47,350 nt of DNA, from NCBI GenBank assembly GCA_018400755.1, contig JAGYLU010000009.1:1-47350 (forward strand), written 5' to 3'. Origin of the DNA: Acholeplasmataceae bacterium (GTDB taxonomy: Bacteria; Bacillota_I; Bacilli_A; Acholeplasmatales; Acholeplasmataceae). The notes beneath the pieces were generated by a model. The model saw only the letters and a program-made list of their open reading frames with translations, searched no databases and had not been told where the DNA came from. The position numbers and the translations under genes are program-made. Each line of letters begins with the position of its first letter. The first letter of the stretch is position 1. Positions 16,917 through 25,506 of this stretch are shown one piece after another.

Positions 16917-17224
16917 CAGGCATTGATGCTCGTGATTTCGAGCTTCGTGTATGACTGACGATGGCCTTGCTTGTTGCGGTACTTTTTGCGGCGCTTGTAC
17001 TTGAAGACGATGATCTTCGGACCGCGGCCTTGTTTGATGACGCGGGCTGAGACACTTGCGCCTTCGACCATGGGTGAGCCGATGATGGTTTTTTCGCCAC
17101 CAATCATCAGGACGTCTGTGAATTCATATGTGTCATCGGCTTGCACATCAAGCTTCTCGACATAGATTTCTTGTCCTGGCGTCACGCGTACTTGTTTACC
17201 ACCTGTTTGAATGACTGCATACAT
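16916..17224 (-). CDS. rplU: 50S ribosomal protein bL21
   Basis: A 102-residue bL21 that binds 23S rRNA. The N-terminal [11 protein letters not shown] and the basic [16 protein letters not shown] segment (about 76-91) are diagnostic. Start ATG 17224 follows a strong AAGGAGGTG box. First gene of the rplU-prp-rpmA-obgE operon, behind a structured leader and a good promoter. Confidence 0.98.
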   Translation of the reverse strand: MYAVIQTGGKQVRVTPGQEIYVEKLDVQADDTYEFTDVLMIGGEKTIIGSPMVEGASVSARVIKQGRGPKIIVFKYKRRKKYRNKQGHRQSYTKLEITSINA

Positions 17225-17306
17225 ACGTTGTTACACCTCCTTGTATTTGAAGACTCACTATGGAGGTAGCCATATGGCGTTTAAGACCTCTTCTATGTGG
17301 TACAAC
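17225..17306 (-). promoter_or_regulatory. Ribosomal protein L21 leader (autoregulatory 5' UTR)
   Basis: About 80 nt of transcribed leader. It holds a hairpin with GAGGT/ACCTC arms around the palindrome GCCATATGGC (17268-17277). A long-range helix is also possible between the leader start (17306-17297) and the segment 17236-17227 that touches the rplU ribosome binding site (8 of 10 pairs). This matches the kind of L21 leader known in Bacillota; exact family membership is not proven here. Confidence 0.55.
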
Positions 17307-17312
17307 AAAGAT

Positions 17313-17341
17313 ATTTTATACGAACGGGCATGAAAAGTCAA
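17313..17341 (-). promoter_or_regulatory. Promoter of the rplU operon
   Basis: Minus strand: TTGACT (17341-17336), 17 nt spacer, TAAAAT (17318-17313). Both boxes match consensus at 5 of 6. Transcription would start near 17306, leaving an 80 nt leader. Confidence 0.75.
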
Positions 17342-17473
17342 TGGTGAAGCGTTAGAAGGGGCTGAAATGATACATGACAGATGATAGTCATGGTCAAATC
17401 GCGTATGGCAAGAGAACTCAATGTGAAGAATGTTGGTTCTCGGCCTGGTGGGCTGACACATTGTGATTCAGGT

Positions 17474-18463
17474 TTAACGTTGTCCTTGATCGTAGACCTG
17501 ACCCAACGCTTTTGGTGCTCTTGAATTCTTAGACGTAAGGATGAGGACGATGATGGTCACTATATATGGAAGCATTGATAATAGGTGTTTATTGATTCCT
17601 AGTGATTCAAGAGTGGGAAAATAAGCAATTCCTTCGGCTAGCGTGACCAGGCTTGCAAACAAAAGAGCTGCCAGCATGATCTTGAAAGGTTTCCAATTAC
17701 CGAATATGAGGACCGCGATGGCAAGGAAACCAAATCCCGATACAGAGGTATTATTGAAGACGGTTGTGAAACTTGTGACATAGAAGAAGCCACTCAAGCC
17801 AGCGAGTGCTCCAGAAATCGAGACGCCGATATAACGGATTCTGAAGATGTTAATGCCAGCAGCATCGGCAGCATGAGGGTTTTCTCCACAAGCCCGCAAA
17901 TGAAGACCGAACTTTGTTTTATAAAGGATGACATAGGCCAGGACAATGATCAGAATTCCAATATAAAGGGCTGGATAAAACTGTGAAAAAAATAGGTCAC
18001 CGATAAAAGGTATATCTGATAATAATGGAACTTCGGAAATTTTGAATTGACCTCCGGGGACAGGTAGCTTATCGTCTCCTTCAGCAATCCCTAAAGTCAG
18101 ACTCAAGGTCAGGAACATCGCCAATGATGGTGTCAGTGTATTGATTGCGGTCGCACTGATGATTTGATTTGCTTTCATTTTGATTGATGCGATGGAGTGA
18201 ATGAAACTGATGAGAATTCCGGCAACCATGGCAACAAGCATACCGATAAGGTAAAGTATGAATGGGCCACCGACTGAAGATGCTGATACTCGGTTGATCA
18301 CAACAAGTGAAGTGAAGGCACCGATGATCATGATTCCTTCCAAAGCAATATTTGTGACACCGCTTCGTTCGGTGAATAATCCGCCAATAGCCGTCACGAT
18401 GAGAGGGATCGCCAAAACAAGGACTAAAATCAAATAGCTGATCAAATTCTCATACATGATCAT
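17474..18463 (-). CDS. Nucleoside ABC transporter permease (NupQ-like)
   Basis: A 329-residue integral membrane protein with about 8-10 hydrophobic helices, the second permease of a BMP-family nucleoside importer. Family traits include the N-terminal GGLFTERSGVTNIALEG segment and the HAADAAGINIFRIR coupling loop facing the ATPase (about 208-221). The start is ambiguous: ATG 18463 sits 4 nt after AAGGAG, ATG 18457 10 nt after. It overlaps the first permease by up to 14 nt. Last gene of the four-gene operon; no strong terminator was found downstream. Confidence 0.9.
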   Translation of the reverse strand: MIMYENLISYLILVLVLAIPLIVTAIGGLFTERSGVTNIALEGIMIIGAFTSLVVINRVSASSVGGPFILYLIGMLVAMVAGILISFIHSIASIKMKANQIISATAINTLTPSLAMFLTLSLTLGIAEGDDKLPVPGGQFKISEVPLLSDIPFIGDLFFSQFYPALYIGILIIVLAYVILYKTKFGLHLRACGENPHAADAAGINIFRIRYIGVSISGALAGLSGFFYVTSFTTVFNNTSVSGFGFLAIAVLIFGNWKPFKIMLAALLFASLVTLAEGIAYFPTLESLGINKHLLSMLPYIVTIIVLILTSKNSRAPKALGQVYDQGQR

Positions 18464-19589
18464 CTATCTCCTTTTGCTCTTTGTCTAACAAAATGTCTTT
18501 TTTGATGCGACGGTCTTGGAAATAATGTCCAATAAAGGATGAGATCGCAATCATATAAATGATGACAGACATGACGATAGTGGCAATCTCCTTCGAATAA
18601 CCGAAAAATTGCATTGATAAAGCTCCCTTTTTAAGGTGGGAAATAAAGATGCCAGAGAAAATGATGCCGATGGGATTGGAATTCGCAATCAGAGCAATCG
18701 AAATCCCTTCAAATCCCATGGGATGAATGGCCGTATATGTTCGCAAGTAGTCTGGATCATGAGGCAAATAGTTCATCCCGGCGGCCAAACCAGCGATTCC
18801 ACCGGCGATCATCATTGATAGGATCACATTTTTGCCGACATTGATTCCCGCATACTTAGAACCACTTTGGGATGCGCCAACCGCTTGGATCTCATAACCA
18901 AAAGTCGTTTTTTTGAGAACAACCCAAATCAAAACTGATGTTACAATGGCAATGACAATAGAAATATCAATGTAGGATCCGGGGAATAGTGCGTCCAATC
19001 CGAACTTAGGTATTTCTGCTGTAGGGAAGGAAATGTTAATGGCAGTGATGCCTTCATCATATACTTTAGGGTAGCTGGCGGCTATCGCGCTGCTATATCC
19101 GGCGATATAATTCATCATAATCGTCGTGATGACTTCATTGACATTGAATCTTGCTTTCAATAAGCCGGGGACAAATCCCCAAAGAGCTCCGGCAGATACT
19201 GCAGCCAGTACAGCAACGACAAAATGAATGAATGGGGGGAGGCTGAGTAGGTTCGCAACATACAACGCCGCGATCCCTCCGACCATGAATTGTCCGGACG
19301 CACCGATATTGAACAATCCAGTCTTAAATGCAAAAGCGACTGAGAGACCAACGAGGATCAGCGGGGCCGCACTGAAGAGGACATTGCCAATCATGCGGGT
19401 GCTTTCAACCCCTCCAAACAATAATTGAGAGAGTCCACTGACGGAATCCAGTTTTCTTTCCGCGATGACAAACATGAGTATGAAGCCGACCAGCAGACCT
19501 GTTCCGATTGCCAGAAACATATTGAGAATCGTGGGGGAAATAAGGGTTTTCTTAACTCTCTGTAAGAGACGTTTCATGTCTAGATTCAT
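18450..19589 (-). CDS. Nucleoside ABC transporter permease (NupP-like)
   Basis: A 379-residue permease with a long N-terminal helix (about 25-48) and 8 or so further membrane segments. It carries the family's NIGASGQFMVGG and the cytoplasmic coupling loop GASQSGSKYAGIN (about 245-257). The frame opens at 19679, inside the ATPase gene, but ATG 19589 follows GGAAAGGGG and is preferred. It overlaps the ATPase end by 38 nt. It forms the heterodimeric pore with the NupQ-like protein. Confidence 0.9.
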   Translation of the reverse strand: MNLDMKRLLQRVKKTLISPTILNMFLAIGTGLLVGFILMFVIAERKLDSVSGLSQLLFGGVESTRMIGNVLFSAAPLILVGLSVAFAFKTGLFNIGASGQFMVGGIAALYVANLLSLPPFIHFVVAVLAAVSAGALWGFVPGLLKARFNVNEVITTIMMNYIAGYSSAIAASYPKVYDEGITAINISFPTAEIPKFGLDALFPGSYIDISIVIAIVTSVLIWVVLKKTTFGYEIQAVGASQSGSKYAGINVGKNVILSMMIAGGIAGLAAGMNYLPHDPDYLRTYTAIHPMGFEGISIALIANSNPIGIIFSGIFISHLKKGALSMQFFGYSKEIATIVMSVIIYMIAISSFIGHYFQDRRIKKDILLDKEQKEIDDHV

Positions 19590-21126
19590 GACTTGATCCC
19601 CTTTCCTTCTTTTTGCTTCCGGACATATATAGACCAATTTCTTCAGTGGTGGTCTTTTGAGGATCAAGTTCAGCGACAATCATTCCGTCATACATCACCA
19701 AAATCCGATCAGCAAGATTCATGATCTCATCAAGTTCGAGAGAGACAACAAGGATAGCATTTCCCTGATCGCGTTCCTGGATAATTGTTTTGTGGACATA
19801 TTCGATGGCACCAACATCAAGCCCCCTGGTTGGTTGGGCAGCGACTAGAAAACTGTGCGGTCGTGATGTTTCTCTGGCGATAATGGCTTTCTGCTGGTTA
19901 CCACCTGACATCGATCGGGTCAAAGTGTGTTCCCCTTGACTTGATCGGATATCATAATTCTCGATGAGCGTTTTGGTGTATTCCGAGATGACGTCAAACT
20001 TGAGAAACCCCCAGTTCTGATATTTGGGTTTGTAGTATGTGTTCGAAATCATATTCTCAGCCAAGCTATAATCAAGAATAAGACCATACTTTTGACGATC
20101 TTCAGGAATATGCGCCATCCCGGCTTCGACGCGCTCACGGATGGAAGCGTTGGTGATATCGACAGCGTTTAAAGTGATGATACCTCCTGGCTCCATGTCT
20201 AGGTCTAGTCCTGTCAACAGATTGACTAACTGCGTTTGGCCGTTTCCCTCGATTCCGGCAATACACAATATTTCTCCCTCTTTGACAGCGAAAGAGATAT
20301 CATTCAACACTTTCTTTGTCCGATCTTTGTTAAATTTATTGACGCCTTTGATTTCAAATACAGTATTTTCAGGTTTGGCAACTGTTTTTTCAACCGTGAA
20401 GTTCACATCGCGGCCAACCATCAGTTCGGCGAGTTTTTCCACTGTTGTCGTTTTGACATCGACAGTATCAATGTGGCGGCCCTTTCTGAGAACGGTACAC
20501 CGGTCAGCGACCAACTTGATCTCATCAAGTTTGTGGGTGATGATGATGATCGATTTACCTTCTCGGGCAAATCGTTTGATGACGTCAAAAAGACCGCTGA
20601 TTTCTTGTGGAGTCAGAACAGCTGTCGGCTCATCAAGAATCAAAATATCGGCATCACGGTAGAGCATTTTCAATATCTCGACGCGCTGTTGCATACCGAC
20701 ACTGATATCTTTTATATAAGCGTCCAGGTCAACAGACAAGTTATATTTCTCACTCAGGGCGATTATCTTAGTTCTTGGATCGTCATAATCGATAAATCCA
20801 TGCACTGCCGTTTCTGCACCTAAGATGATGTTTTGAAGAACTGTGAACACTTCGACCAATTTGAAATGCTGGTGCACCATGCCAATCTTTAGATCATTAG
20901 CATCATTAGGATCACGGATGATGACTTCTTTGTTTTTGATTTTAATCGTTCCATAGTCAGCACTATAAAGCCCGAAGAGGATGGACATGAGTGTTGATTT
21001 GCCAGCGCCATTCTCACCAAGAATGGCATGAATCTCACTCGGTTTTACTTGAAAAGTGATGTTGTCATTGGCAATGAGCGAACCAAATGTTTTTGTGATG
21101 TTGAGCATCTCAATTGCGTAATTCAT
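19552..21126 (-). CDS. Nucleoside ABC transporter ATP-binding protein (NupO-like)
   Basis: A 524-residue protein with two fused ABC domains, as in sugar and nucleoside importers. First domain: Walker A GENGAGKST (about 37-45), signature VGMQQR, Walker B LILDEPTAVL. Second domain: a degenerate Walker A GIEGNGQTQ (about 293), signature SGGNQQK, and AAQPTRGLD in place of Walker B. This asymmetry is normal for the family. ATG 21126 follows CGGAGG. A terminator-like hairpin precedes it, so it should be made at lower level than the BMP lipoprotein. Confidence 0.93.
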   Translation of the reverse strand: MNYAIEMLNITKTFGSLIANDNITFQVKPSEIHAILGENGAGKSTLMSILFGLYSADYGTIKIKNKEVIIRDPNDANDLKIGMVHQHFKLVEVFTVLQNIILGAETAVHGFIDYDDPRTKIIALSEKYNLSVDLDAYIKDISVGMQQRVEILKMLYRDADILILDEPTAVLTPQEISGLFDVIKRFAREGKSIIIITHKLDEIKLVADRCTVLRKGRHIDTVDVKTTTVEKLAELMVGRDVNFTVEKTVAKPENTVFEIKGVNKFNKDRTKKVLNDISFAVKEGEILCIAGIEGNGQTQLVNLLTGLDLDMEPGGIITLNAVDITNASIRERVEAGMAHIPEDRQKYGLILDYSLAENMISNTYYKPKYQNWGFLKFDVISEYTKTLIENYDIRSSQGEHTLTRSMSGGNQQKAIIARETSRPHSFLVAAQPTRGLDVGAIEYVHKTIIQERDQGNAILVVSLELDEIMNLADRILVMYDGMIVAELDPQKTTTEEIGLYMSGSKKKERGSSHESRHETSLTES

Positions 21127-21146
21127 AATTTTCCTCCGAGACAGTC

Positions 21147-21180
21147 AAAAAAAAAGGGGCGAAGTATTTCATTCACCCCT
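21147..21180 (-). terminator. Attenuating terminator between the BMP lipoprotein and ATPase genes
   Basis: Stem AGGGGCGAA (21155-21163) / TTCACCCCT (21172-21180) with one wobble pair, followed on the minus strand by eight T. It lies within the operon; such intra-operon terminators commonly raise the binding protein above the membrane parts. Confidence 0.85.
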
Positions 21181-21195
21181 AGTTTTGATGATTTA

Positions 21196-22290
21196 TCAGG
21201 CCACTTTGTTAACTAGAGCTGTAATTGACGGATCACCGGCGTTTGAAGCCAAGAATGTGATCAGCTCGTCTTTTGTTGTCGGAACAACCAGCGAACCATC
21301 CTTGATGGATTCAAGAAGCGTCTCATATTCAGCAATCGTGAAAACTGTGAATTTGAATGAATCTCCCAATGGAAGACCAACAGCATCTTCAGCAGCACCC
21401 TTGACGAGTGTCTGTCCACCATTGAATGCGTCATCAATGATCAAAGCTTTGAGTTCTTGCTGAACAGCGACTGCCAATTGCTTCATTGCTGATGAAATGA
21501 CAGTAAGCGACTCATCGACCTGATCAACGTCAACCCCGATGACTTTGGCTGTTGAGTCTTCGGCAGCCTTCATGACAGCGTTGCCTGCTCCGCCAGCAGC
21601 CGCGAAGATGACTTCAACACCGGCAGCATACCAACTGTTTGCCAATGTTGTGTGCTCAGGCTTGTTATCAAAGTCTCCGAGATACTCATAACGTGAAGCT
21701 TCAAAAGTGATCGTCTTGTCCAAAACTTCAGCTGCATAGTAGGCACCGGCAATGTATCCGAGACCGAAACGAACAACCGCGGGAACGGACATACCACCCA
21801 TGAATCCCAAATTCTCATATCCATCGGCAACTGCGGCATATCCTGCGAGGAAGCCTGATTGTTCTTCCTGGAAAAGGATGTTGACGGTGTTTTCCTTGGT
21901 TTCGTAAGTCGTATAGTCACCAAGTTGAGGTTCGCCGTCAATAAGAATGAAGTAGACATCAGGATACTTTGTCTGGGCTTCATAAATCGCTGTTTCAAAT
22001 AGGAAACCTGGCGTGACAACGACATTGAAACCATTTTCGACAACCAGGTCAATCGCTTCAAGGTAATCAGCTTTCGTACCTGCATTTGGTCTGAAATACA
22101 TATGCTCAATGTCATTTTCTTCAGCGAATGCCTTAACACCTTCGTACGTGCCTTGGTTGAATGATTTGTCAGTGATGGTTCCAACATCGGTCAGCATGAC
22201 AATTTTCCATTCAGTTTCTGTTACTTCATCACAAGCAACAAGAAACAAACCAACAGTCGCAACCAGTAAAAGCACAAATAGCCGTTTCAT
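21196..22290 (-). CDS. BMP-family nucleoside-binding lipoprotein
   Basis: A 364-residue substrate-binding lipoprotein of the BmpA/NupN family. The signal peptide ends in lipobox LVAC (Cys at about 20). The mature start IVMLTDVGTITDKSFNQG is the family's ligand-binding signature (about 29-46), and TPGFLFE and GFMGGM segments follow. ATG 22290 has AAGGAG 7 nt upstream; a longer frame from 22326 is rejected. It is the first gene of an operon in the order binding protein, ATPase, permease, permease, the same as B. subtilis nupNOPQ, a guanosine importer. Purine nucleoside specificity is inferred from that similarity. Confidence 0.92.
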   Translation of the reverse strand: MKRLFVLLLVATVGLFLVACDEVTETEWKIVMLTDVGTITDKSFNQGTYEGVKAFAEENDIEHMYFRPNAGTKADYLEAIDLVVENGFNVVVTPGFLFETAIYEAQTKYPDVYFILIDGEPQLGDYTTYETKENTVNILFQEEQSGFLAGYAAVADGYENLGFMGGMSVPAVVRFGLGYIAGAYYAAEVLDKTITFEASRYEYLGDFDNKPEHTTLANSWYAAGVEVIFAAAGGAGNAVMKAAEDSTAKVIGVDVDQVDESLTVISSAMKQLAVAVQQELKALIIDDAFNGGQTLVKGAAEDAVGLPLGDSFKFTVFTIAEYETLLESIKDGSLVVPTTKDELITFLASNAGDPSITALVNKVA

Positions 22291-22343
22291 TTTATTCTCC
22301 TTGTTTTTTTGCCACGTAGGTGGCATTATTTTCTACCGCTTAT

Positions 22344-22372
22344 AGTTTACATATTTTTGACGGATATTTCAA
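22344..22372 (-). promoter_or_regulatory. Probable promoter of the nucleoside transporter operon
   Basis: Minus strand: TTGAAA (22372-22367), 17 nt spacer, TAAACT (22349-22344). The -10 is imperfect. The rest of the 260 nt gap (22291-22550) holds no gene; I saw no purine riboswitch or clear terminator in it. Confidence 0.5.
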
Positions 22373-22550
22373 CACAAATTTCAAATATTTACATTACCAG
22401 TGTTGACGGAGATGAGCGTTAAAAAGGGATTCGGTTAACCAATGTTCGATAGGCTTAAAGCTTATGATGCGAATGGATTGGCTAATCTAGCCGGTCATCA
22501 TCAATATGACAGAGTTTAAACTAATTGATTAAATGGTTGCTTATTGAGCC

Positions 22551-23492
22551 TTATTCATCCCCATCTGACTTATCGGTTTTTTTGAAGAGTGAGAAAAACC
22601 GCTTTGGAAACATGGCCAACACTTCACCAACAATGATCGGTGTGATCTTGGCTGCTTCGAGCAAGGCATCACGTCTGATTTTCTCTTTGGTGATCTCTTG
22701 GGCATCACTGAACAAATACTTTCTGGTCACAATCCCGACTCTGAGTGTCAAAAGAGCGTTTGAGATCCCTTGGGTGACAGATGAGATGGCCCCTTTGACC
22801 AGAGGCAGCTCGGCCACGGTGTTGATCCCTGACATCGGGAGCACTTCCGAAAGGTTCAAATCTTCAAGCCCTTCCGCGATGAGCGCGGTTGTGAAGACAT
22901 TGATGGTGAGTTTCGAAAGGTTCTTGAAGCTTGGGCGGTAGCCGCACATGACAACCAGGTCTTTGATCATCCTTAGGTTGACCGCGACGACGATCATCGC
23001 ATCGAGGCGGCCATTTTGGGAAATGGCGGTTGAGACCATGATGGTCTTGGCGTGTTTCCTGATGACATCGTTCATCCGTTTCTTGATGACTTTGTTGAAT
23101 GACTCGTTCAATGCTTCCCTCAAGGCATCGACGTTGTTCATCGATGATTCAAGCATCATCCGGTGCTCTTCTGGAAACATCTCATCAGAGAGAAGTCGAC
23201 GCGCGACCCGTTTGTAGAGACCATAGTTCTTCTTTCCTGAGGCCTCAAGCGTTGTCTCGACTGAGAATGCCGGAGAAAACAAGATGATATGTACAGGGCG
23301 GACGATCAAAATATAAAAAAGCAATCCGGAAAGCACATAAAAGATGACATCAAGATACATTCCGGGGGCTGCGTTTTGCAATCGTTCACCGACCGATAGG
23401 ACGCTCGAGAGCAAAATCAGGACAAATAGCAAGATAAAACCGATGGCGATTGACGACCAGAACAATTTGGTGGAATCCTTTTTTTGCTTCAT
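22551..23492 (-). CDS. DUF697 / YcjF-like membrane protein
   Basis: A 313-residue protein with two N-terminal membrane helices (about 11-32 and 47-75) and a C-terminal region like DUF697: STAISQNGRLDAMIVVAVN and LRMIKDLVVMCGYRPS (about 155-190), then amphipathic helices. DUF697 proteins are often linked to GTPases of the Era type, but none is adjacent here. ATG 23492 follows AAGGAGTTGATGG; the frame from 23531 would overlap radC and is less likely. It lies 35 nt after radC, so it may be the last gene of the T-box/valS operon. The molecular role of the family is not established. Confidence 0.75.
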   Translation of the reverse strand: MKQKKDSTKLFWSSIAIGFILLFVLILLSSVLSVGERLQNAAPGMYLDVIFYVLSGLLFYILIVRPVHIILFSPAFSVETTLEASGKKNYGLYKRVARRLLSDEMFPEEHRMMLESSMNNVDALREALNESFNKVIKKRMNDVIRKHAKTIMVSTAISQNGRLDAMIVVAVNLRMIKDLVVMCGYRPSFKNLSKLTINVFTTALIAEGLEDLNLSEVLPMSGINTVAELPLVKGAISSVTQGISNALLTLRVGIVTRKYLFSDAQEITKEKIRRDALLEAAKITPIIVGEVLAMFPKRFFSLFKKTDKSDGDE

Positions 23493-23527
23493 ACCATCAA
23501 CTCCTTGTAAGGTGATTTTACCATAAA

Positions 23528-24214
23528 TCATGTCAACGTTGTCTTGCTTTCCGCCATGATTGAGTAGAATTCCATCTTTCCGATGATGATATGATCAACC
23601 ACACTGATGCCCATCAGTTCGCCTGACTTCTGAAGTTCTTTGGTCGCGATGATATCGGCCCGACTGGGCGTGCTGTCGCCCGTAGGATGGTTATGGATGA
23701 AGATCAGGGCCGAAGATGAGATTCTGACGGCCCGTCTGAATATTTCTCGGGGATGGATCACGGTCTGGTTGATGGTCCCGATATAGAGTGTTTCCTCCTT
23801 GATGACCTCGCTCTTCGTATTGAGATAAAGACAAATGAAATGCTCCTGTTCGAGATGGGCGATTCGTGTCTCAAGACGATGATACACATCCAAAGGGGTC
23901 TGAATCCTAGGTCTGATGGTTTTGGGACTGATGGTCATCCGACGACCGAGTTCGATCGCGGCGACGATGGTCGTCGCCTTGGCATTTTTGATGCCCTTGA
24001 TGGTCATCAGTTCCTCAGCACTGATCCGCTTCAGGTCATCAATTGATGCCAGATGGGAGATGACCTCTCTTGAGACATCCATGACGGACCGATCTTGATA
24101 GCCACTTCGAAGCAAAATGGCCAAGAGTTCCTCATTTGATAATGCTTGGGCCCCATGTGTCATCAACCGTTCCCGAGGTCGCTGGTCGGCAGCCATTTCC
24201 CTGATCATATACAT
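23528..24214 (-). CDS. radC: RadC family protein (JAB/MPN domain)
   Basis: A 228-residue RadC/YeaG-type protein. An N-terminal helix-hairpin-helix is seen around IKGIKNAKATTI (about 70-81). The C-terminal JAB metalloprotease-like domain has FIHNHPTGDSTPSRAD (about 172-187), with the His-x-His, Ser and Asp of the JAMM motif. Members were once linked to DNA repair, but that role is disputed. ATG 24214 follows GGAGGTG by 8 nt; ATG 24208 is also possible. The ribosome binding site can pair with upstream sequence (see the hairpin entry). It follows folC by 44 nt. Confidence 0.95.
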   Translation of the reverse strand: MYMIREMAADQRPRERLMTHGAQALSNEELLAILLRSGYQDRSVMDVSREVISHLASIDDLKRISAEELMTIKGIKNAKATTIVAAIELGRRMTISPKTIRPRIQTPLDVYHRLETRIAHLEQEHFICLYLNTKSEVIKEETLYIGTINQTVIHPREIFRRAVRISSSALIFIHNHPTGDSTPSRADIIATKELQKSGELMGISVVDHIIIGKMEFYSIMAESKTTLT

Positions 24215-24218
24215 ATAG

Positions 24219-24254
24219 AAAACACCTCCGACCGATGATAGTCAGAAGGTGTTT
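24219..24254 (-). promoter_or_regulatory. Hairpin sequestering the radC ribosome binding site
   Basis: Seven perfect base pairs AAACACC (24220-24226) / GGTGTTT (24248-24254), extendable by three pairs including one wobble. The arm nearest radC contains its GGAGGTG box. It could act as a weak terminator (tail TTTTC) or as translational control. Confidence 0.5.
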
Positions 24255-24258
24255 CCAT

Positions 24259-25506
24259 TTACTTTGATTCAGTCAGTGCCCGTTTCATGAATCCGACAAA
24301 ATGAAGTGACCCGGTGATCAGGATGATGTCTTCGCTTTTGGTCTCCTGACACAAGCTCGATAGCGCATCAAAAGGATCCTTTACAAATGGCATCTCATCT
24401 GTTGCATAAGGTGAGAGATCATGAATCCGGTGATCAGGAAACGATGTCAGGACCGTCTTGAATGCAAATGTGCCAATGGTTTTCAGCATGGCATGCACAT
24501 CTTTGTCGGAAAGACTTGAAAACAGGACAAATAGTCTTTTGCCTTGAAAAAGCGTCGTTGCAGTCGTCTGAAGCGCCTCAATCGCATGGGCGTTATGCGC
24601 CCCATCGAGATAGGTTTTACAGGGACCGTCAATCGCTTCAAGGCGTCCTGGCCACTTGGCCCTTAGGAGGCCTTCTTTGATGGTGGATAAAGCGATCATT
24701 GGATTGAGCACTCTGATCGCGTTGATTGCGAGCAAGGCATTCTTCATCTGATGGTCACCAAGCATCGACAAGACATAGGTTTCACCTTTGTGTCTGAAGC
24801 TCAAAGGATCATCAGAGAGCTTTTCAAAGTCCTGATCGGTCAGAAACGTGCCCGAGACACCAATCCTTTCGAGCTCACTTGTGAAAAACGCGTGCATCTC
24901 CGGATCGACAGTGGTCAGAAGTTGGTGACCCGGCTTCAAGATTCCAAGCTTGTTATAGGCAATTGATTCTTTTGAATTGCCGAGTTGTTTCATGTGGTCA
25001 TAACCGATGTTGGTGATCAAAGACAGATCATAGTCAAGAATATTCGTGGCATCGAGCAAGCCACCAAGTCCGACCTCGATCACCATATGTGTCACACCTG
25101 TTCGATCAAAATGGCAAAACGCCATCAATGTCACCAACTCAAAGAATGAAAGACGTTCTTTGTATGTCTTGTAAAGGGCTTCATTAAGGTCATAAACCCA
25201 CATGATGAGATCCAGCAGCAAGGCGTCTTCAATGGGTTTGAAACCGATGCGGATCCGTTCATTGAAACGGACAAGATATGGTGAGGTATAGGTGCCTACG
25301 TGATAACCTTGTGTCTTCAGGATCATCGATAGGAAAGCGACAACCGACCCTTTGCCGTTGGTTCCGGCGACATGGATCTTTTTGATCTTGTCAAGATTGA
25401 TAGCGGAAAGATGAAACGCCGCTTTCATCCTTTCAAGATCACTCTTTGGCTTGAACCTCTGCTGACTTTCTACCCAACGGATGGCGTCATCAAGCGTCTC
25501 AAACAT
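24259..25506 (-). CDS. folC: Folylpolyglutamate synthase / dihydrofolate synthase
   Basis: A 415-residue Mur-ligase-fold enzyme adding glutamate to folates (and, in bifunctional forms, to dihydropteroate). The P-loop VAGTNGKGS is at about 43-51, TSPYLVRFNERI near 70, the EVGLGGLLDATN metal segment near 145, and GYDHMKQLG near 170. The DGAHNAHAI motif marks the C-terminal domain. The frame opens at 25653 inside valS, but ATG 25506 gives the family N-terminus and overlaps the valS stop by 8 nt, so it is coupled to valS as often seen in Bacillota. Confidence 0.95.
   Translation of the reverse strand: MFETLDDAIRWVESQQRFKPKSDLERMKAAFHLSAINLDKIKKIHVAGTNGKGSVVAFLSMILKTQGYHVGTYTSPYLVRFNERIRIGFKPIEDALLLDLIMWVYDLNEALYKTYKERLSFFELVTLMAFCHFDRTGVTHMVIEVGLGGLLDATNILDYDLSLITNIGYDHMKQLGNSKESIAYNKLGILKPGHQLLTTVDPEMHAFFTSELERIGVSGTFLTDQDFEKLSDDPLSFRHKGETYVLSMLGDHQMKNALLAINAIRVLNPMIALSTIKEGLLRAKWPGRLEAIDGPCKTYLDGAHNAHAIEALQTTATTLFQGKRLFVLFSSLSDKDVHAMLKTIGTFAFKTVLTSFPDHRIHDLSPYATDEMPFVKDPFDALSSLCQETKSEDIILITGSLHFVGFMKRALTESK

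Noticed and set aside
17341-17473. Terminator after the nucleoside transporter operon
   Set aside because: A GAGAAC/GTTCTC hairpin near 17410-17440 exists, but it lacks a T-tract and has mismatched inner arms.
20141-20823. Plus-strand frames of 173 and 195 codons opposite the nucleoside transporter ATPase
   Set aside because: They lie inside a conserved gene on the other strand, have no ribosome binding site, and encode no recognisable protein.
22291-22550. Purine riboswitch upstream of the nucleoside transporter operon
   Set aside because: The expected leader is only about 47 nt, and no conserved purine riboswitch core was found.
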